A stretch of 64,000 nucleotides of DNA, from contig NZ_RZNX01000008.1 of NCBI RefSeq assembly GCF_003994465.1, positions 1 through 64,000 on the forward strand, read 5' to 3'. The position numbers and the translations under genes are program-made. Numbering within the stretch: position 1 is the first letter of the stretch; every line of letters begins with the position of its first letter. The notes under the pieces are model-generated. The model worked only from the letters and a program-made list of their open reading frames with translations. It had not been told where the DNA came from and ran no database searches. This document shows, piece by piece, positions 61,184 through 64,000 of the stretch. The stretch is from Paenibacillus zeisoli (GTDB lineage Bacteria; Bacillota; Bacilli; Paenibacillales; Paenibacillaceae).

Positions 61184-62833
61184 CTATTTGCGAATCGTTA
61201 CGTCGTAGAACTGCGGATAGCCCAGGAGATCAAACTTCAATCCTTCTACGCTGCTCGAATGGGCCACGGTATAAGGAAACACATAGATCGGTAGCGCGAG
61301 CGCATTCTTGATCACATACTGCTGAATCTGCGCATAGGCCGCTTTCCGCTTCTCCGGATCGGTCTCCTGATAGCCTTGATTCAGCAGCTTATCGATCCCA
61401 GGGTCATTCAGCTTCACGTAATTGTATCCGCCCTTGCCGTATACTCTATCCGAGCGGAACAGATTGCGCAGAATATCCGGATCAGCCTTAACCTGAGAAT
61501 TGCCGACTAAATCATACTCGCCTTGGGTCAGCGGCGTAACAGTATCCTTGGTAATCGTCAGCTTGACATCCACCCCGACCTGCTTCAGCTGCTGCTGGAC
61601 AATTGCGGCAATATCATTGCGCTTCTCCCGGTTGGGTGAAGATTCCAGGTACCGAAGCGTCAGCTTCTTGCCGTCCTTCTCACGGATACCATCTGCACCC
61701 TTCGTCCAGCCAAGCTCATCCAGCAGCTGGTTCGCTTTTGCTGCATCAGCCTTCACGCTATTCTCGAGTGACGCATCATAACCAAGGATACCAGGAGTCA
61801 GAACAGACCAAGCCCTTTGATAAGTACCCAGATACAGGGTCTTCACAATCGTATCCACATCCACAGCGGATCTCACAGCATCCCGCAGCTTGAGGTCGCT
61901 CCATGGCGCATTGCTTGTGTTGAAATATAGCGTGTACGGTGTACCATTGGTTATAGCCGTATCCAGCTTAATATTAGGATCGTTCTTCAAAGTCAGAATG
62001 TTCTGCGGGGGCACCGTCTCTGCGGCAAGTACCTGTCCGCTCTGGACACTGCCTATGCGGGTTGCCTCTTCAGGCACAATTTTGAAAGTCAGCTTATCCA
62101 GATGTGAAGCTCCCTTGTTGTCCGCAATCGGCGGTCCCCAGTTATACTCTGCATTCTTCTCAAGCACAATCTGGTCGTTCTCGGACCAGCTTACGAACTT
62201 GAACGGGCCAGTTCCCACAGGGTGCTTGCCGTATTGTTCACCATACTGCTGAAGTGCCTTAGGTGAGGATATCCCGAGAAATGCGGAGCTTAACCCGCTA
62301 AGCAGCGGCTCAAACGGTTCCGTGAGGTTCACTTTGATCGTATCCTCGCTAATGACCTCGGCGGATTTGAACGGACCAATCAGCGTGCGCGCCTGCCCGG
62401 TCAAGGTCTGGGTATGATCGAGGGTGGCCTTCACCGCTGCCGCGTTAAAAGGAGTCCCGTCATGGAACTTAACGTTGTGGCGAAGCTTGAAGGTATAGCT
62501 CTTGCCATCCGCCGACTTCGTCCAGCTCTCAGCCAGCCATGGCTTGAAGGTGCCGTCAGGCAGCTCGGATACCAGGCTGTCATAAATGTTGCGGAACACT
62601 CTGTGAGATACAGCGTAACCGCTCTTGCCTGGGTCCAGAGAGTCCGGTGAGGTGGCCAGCGCATAACTCAGCTCTCCACCTGATGAAGAACTGCTGCCGC
62701 TCCCTTCAGCCGCAGCTTTGGGCGTTCCGGTATCACCTGCTCCTTTACTTGAAGCGCACCCGGTAAGTACAAGTACAAATGCGGCAGATACTAAAACAAA
62801 CTTCATCCAATTCGAAGCTCTTCTCTTATTCAA
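61184..62833 (-). CDS. ABC transporter substrate-binding lipoprotein (SBP family 5)
   Basis: A 549-residue extracellular binding protein. The lipoprotein signal ends in VLTGCASS (lipidated C26), followed by a Ser/Gly-rich linker and a peptide/nickel-binding type fold (SPDSLDPGKSGYAVSHRVFRN, WTKSADGKSYTFKLRHNVKFHDG). It delivers the substrate to the DppBC-like permease. The start is TTG (62833) with GGGGGAG upstream. The ligand is not determined. Confidence 0.9.
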   Translation of the reverse strand: MNKRRASNWMKFVLVSAAFVLVLTGCASSKGAGDTGTPKAAAEGSGSSSSSGGELSYALATSPDSLDPGKSGYAVSHRVFRNIYDSLVSELPDGTFKPWLAESWTKSADGKSYTFKLRHNVKFHDGTPFNAAAVKATLDHTQTLTGQARTLIGPFKSAEVISEDTIKVNLTEPFEPLLSGLSSAFLGISSPKALQQYGEQYGKHPVGTGPFKFVSWSENDQIVLEKNAEYNWGPPIADNKGASHLDKLTFKIVPEEATRIGSVQSGQVLAAETVPPQNILTLKNDPNIKLDTAITNGTPYTLYFNTSNAPWSDLKLRDAVRSAVDVDTIVKTLYLGTYQRAWSVLTPGILGYDASLENSVKADAAKANQLLDELGWTKGADGIREKDGKKLTLRYLESSPNREKRNDIAAIVQQQLKQVGVDVKLTITKDTVTPLTQGEYDLVGNSQVKADPDILRNLFRSDRVYGKGGYNYVKLNDPGIDKLLNQGYQETDPEKRKAAYAQIQQYVIKNALALPIYVFPYTVAHSSSVEGLKFDLLGYPQFYDVTIRK

Positions 62834-62902
62834 TATGTTCTCCCCCTCTTGATAAATCTGAATGTGAACAGCAGCAGATCCTCAGTCTACTTCGCAGATC
62901 TG

Positions 62903-63397
62903 TTAGACCTGAGGAACCTCGTCCTGAGTAGACCTGGCTGCTAACGCCTCTTTGATCCGGTTAATCTGACCGAGATGATGATGCACATGTCTGATGAACC
63001 CGGATACGATCGCTTCGGCGGTTACCGTCTCCCCTTTGAAATTCACCCCGGTCTTCTTCCAGTCACTATCCGTCAAGCGTTCAAACAGCAAGCTGTTATA
63101 CTGAAGCAACGCCTGATAAACACCCAAAATGTCTTCAATACGGCTCTCGTTCGCCTTCTGACCGTATACCCAGGCATCCTGATCGAAAGCAGGCAGCTGA
63201 GCTGTCGTGCCGGCAAGCACATCACGAATCCGGAAAGACACAACGAAGTTGTGATCGGCCAAATGGGCCAGCACTTCGGTAATGCTCCACGATTCGGGTG
63301 ATGCTTTCCATTTCAGCTCTTCAGGGCTAAGGTCCGTGGTGGCTTGTTCTAACACTCGGTAAGTATCCAGATAGTCTGGAATATGGATAGTACTCAT
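62903..63397 (-). CDS. DinB/YfiT-type metal-dependent protein
   Basis: A 164-residue four-helix-bundle protein of the DinB superfamily. Metal-site histidines are visible in VLAHLADHNF and in the C-terminal HVHHHLGQI. Some members use bacillithiol or other thiols as S-transferases; the function here is unknown. It lies 69 bases upstream of the binding-protein gene in the same direction. Confidence 0.82.
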   Translation of the reverse strand: MSTIHIPDYLDTYRVLEQATTDLSPEELKWKASPESWSITEVLAHLADHNFVVSFRIRDVLAGTTAQLPAFDQDAWVYGQKANESRIEDILGVYQALLQYNSLLFERLTDSDWKKTGVNFKGETVTAEAIVSGFIRHVHHHLGQINRIKEALAARSTQDEVPQV

Positions 63398-63503
63398 GGT
63401 AAGTTCCTCCTGAAATATAATATAATTTAATTTTATTTAACTCATAGATTTAGTCGGATTAATTAGAGCACTGGGTGCGCTGAGCTAAAAGATCACCTGT
63501 CAG

Positions 63504-63550
63504 CAAGAATGTGAAATGATTCCCGGTGGGTGAAGGTGTGAAATGATTCC
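63504..63550 (-). repeat. Fragment of dispersed repeat (R4), duplicated core
   Basis: AAGAATGTGAAATGATTCC (63504-63522) and AAGGTGTGAAATGATTCC (63533-63550) repeat the motif that reads GAGTGTGAAATGATTC on the minus strand of R1. The orientation is opposite to R1-R3. Confidence 0.45.
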
Positions 63551-63572
63551 GAATATCACTTAGCTGGCTCAC

Positions 63573-64000
63573 TTAGTTCAAGCTTGGTTCCAGCACCGGC
63601 GAAGAATCCCATACCGTGCTCGGGATTTCCCGCTTCAGCACGGGAATAACTTCTGAAGCAAACCGTTCAACCTGCTCCTTCTGCTCAGCCTCGGTCAACC
63701 CGTCTACGCTGATGCTGAGCACTTGATGCCCGTAGGCCTCATGATATTTCAGAATTTTCTCTATAACTCGGTCTGCACTTCCGACCAGGGCGGGTCCATT
63801 CGCGATATTGTCCTCAAGGTCTTTGAAAGGAGACTGGTTATGTTTGGCGGAATCGGTGGATTGGAAGGAGTCATAATAAGGTCGATATCGCCGGATGGCT
63901 TCCTCATTTGTATTCGCAAGGTACAAGCTGCCTCCGCCAGCACCGACCACAGCAGCCTTGGGATCATGCCCATAGTAGGCCAGCCGCTCCCGATAATGGT
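63573..64000 (-). CDS. LLM-class flavin-dependent oxidoreductase (partial, C-terminal part)
   Basis: The frame is open to the right edge, giving at least 141 residues of the C-terminal part of a luciferase-like monooxygenase. Visible are YRERLAYYGHDPKAAVVGAGG, the NTNEEAIRRYRPYY segment and the conserved ALVGSADRVIEKILKYHEA that follows the substrate loop. Such enzymes use FMNH2 and O2, often to cleave C-S or C-N bonds of alternative sulfur or nitrogen sources. The start lies outside the window. Confidence 0.85.
   Translation of the reverse strand, partial: HYRERLAYYGHDPKAAVVGAGGGSLYLANTNEEAIRRYRPYYDSFQSTDSAKHNQSPFKDLEDNIANGPALVGSADRVIEKILKYHEAYGHQVLSISVDGLTEAEQKEQVERFASEVIPVLKREIPSTVWDSSPVLEPSLN

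Overview
The window looks like a chromosomal segment of a Paenibacillus-type Firmicute (inference). The partial 16S rRNA, the conserved rrn - ygxA - ygzB - perR order, AGGAGG-type ribosome binding sites, and sporulation and SigB-type genes all fit. No phage, insertion sequence, CRISPR array or tRNA gene was seen. Most genes lie on the minus strand, in the same direction as the rRNA operon that starts at the left edge.

Layout. 1-530: 5' end of a 16S gene with its leader and two tandem promoters. 0.5-6.2 kb: ygxA, ygzB, a GH18 glycosidase, the peroxide regulator perR and a membrane/DUF4097 protein. 6.4-10.3 kb: gatCAB with a GNAT gene. 11-13 kb: DedA / thioredoxin-like / metallo-hydrolase operon. 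13.5-16.1 kb: an O-antigen-ligase-family membrane protein carrying a GC-rich 33-bp minisatellite. 16-22 kb: methyltransferase, DUF6483, alpha/beta hydrolase, YyaC, UPF0435, pirin and asparaginase. 22.4-36.1 kb: a general-stress region. It holds ytxH-type genes, CorA, an operon for an RsbY-like phosphatase, an RsbK-like hybrid kinase, a CheR/RsbM-like methyltransferase, a second hybrid kinase and rsbV-rsbW-sigB, then YflT-, DUF948- and DUF1328-type stress genes. Several of these have matching SigB-like promoter boxes. 36-42.7 kb: secreted NlpC/P60 enzyme, CDF metal exporter, ABC-F ATPase and a metallo-hydrolase. 42.8-45.4 kb: YthAB-type cytochrome bd with a 34-aa CydS and a newly noticed 35-aa membrane ORF in front. 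45.6-50 kb: CvfC-like protein, a lysine riboswitch with lysP, and a transglutaminase. 50-54.5 kb: trxB with a glutaredoxin-like gene, and a P1B-4 metal ATPase preceded by a Fur/PerR-type box. 54.5-64 kb: FAH-family hydrolase, MetY, a peptide/nickel-type ABC transporter, DinB and a partial flavin monooxygenase.

How the genes connect. The 24.7-36.1 kb block can be read as one stress circuit: kinase and receiver-phosphatase feed RsbV/RsbW/SigB, with several likely SigB targets alongside. perR and the Fur-box metal ATPase suggest linked iron and peroxide homeostasis. metY, the ABC importer and the LLM oxygenase may form an organosulfur-scavenging group. Unexplained structure includes the minisatellite, a dispersed repeat family sharing a GTGAAATG core, a helically phased repeat array before the FAH gene, and several hairpin-bearing 5' leaders.
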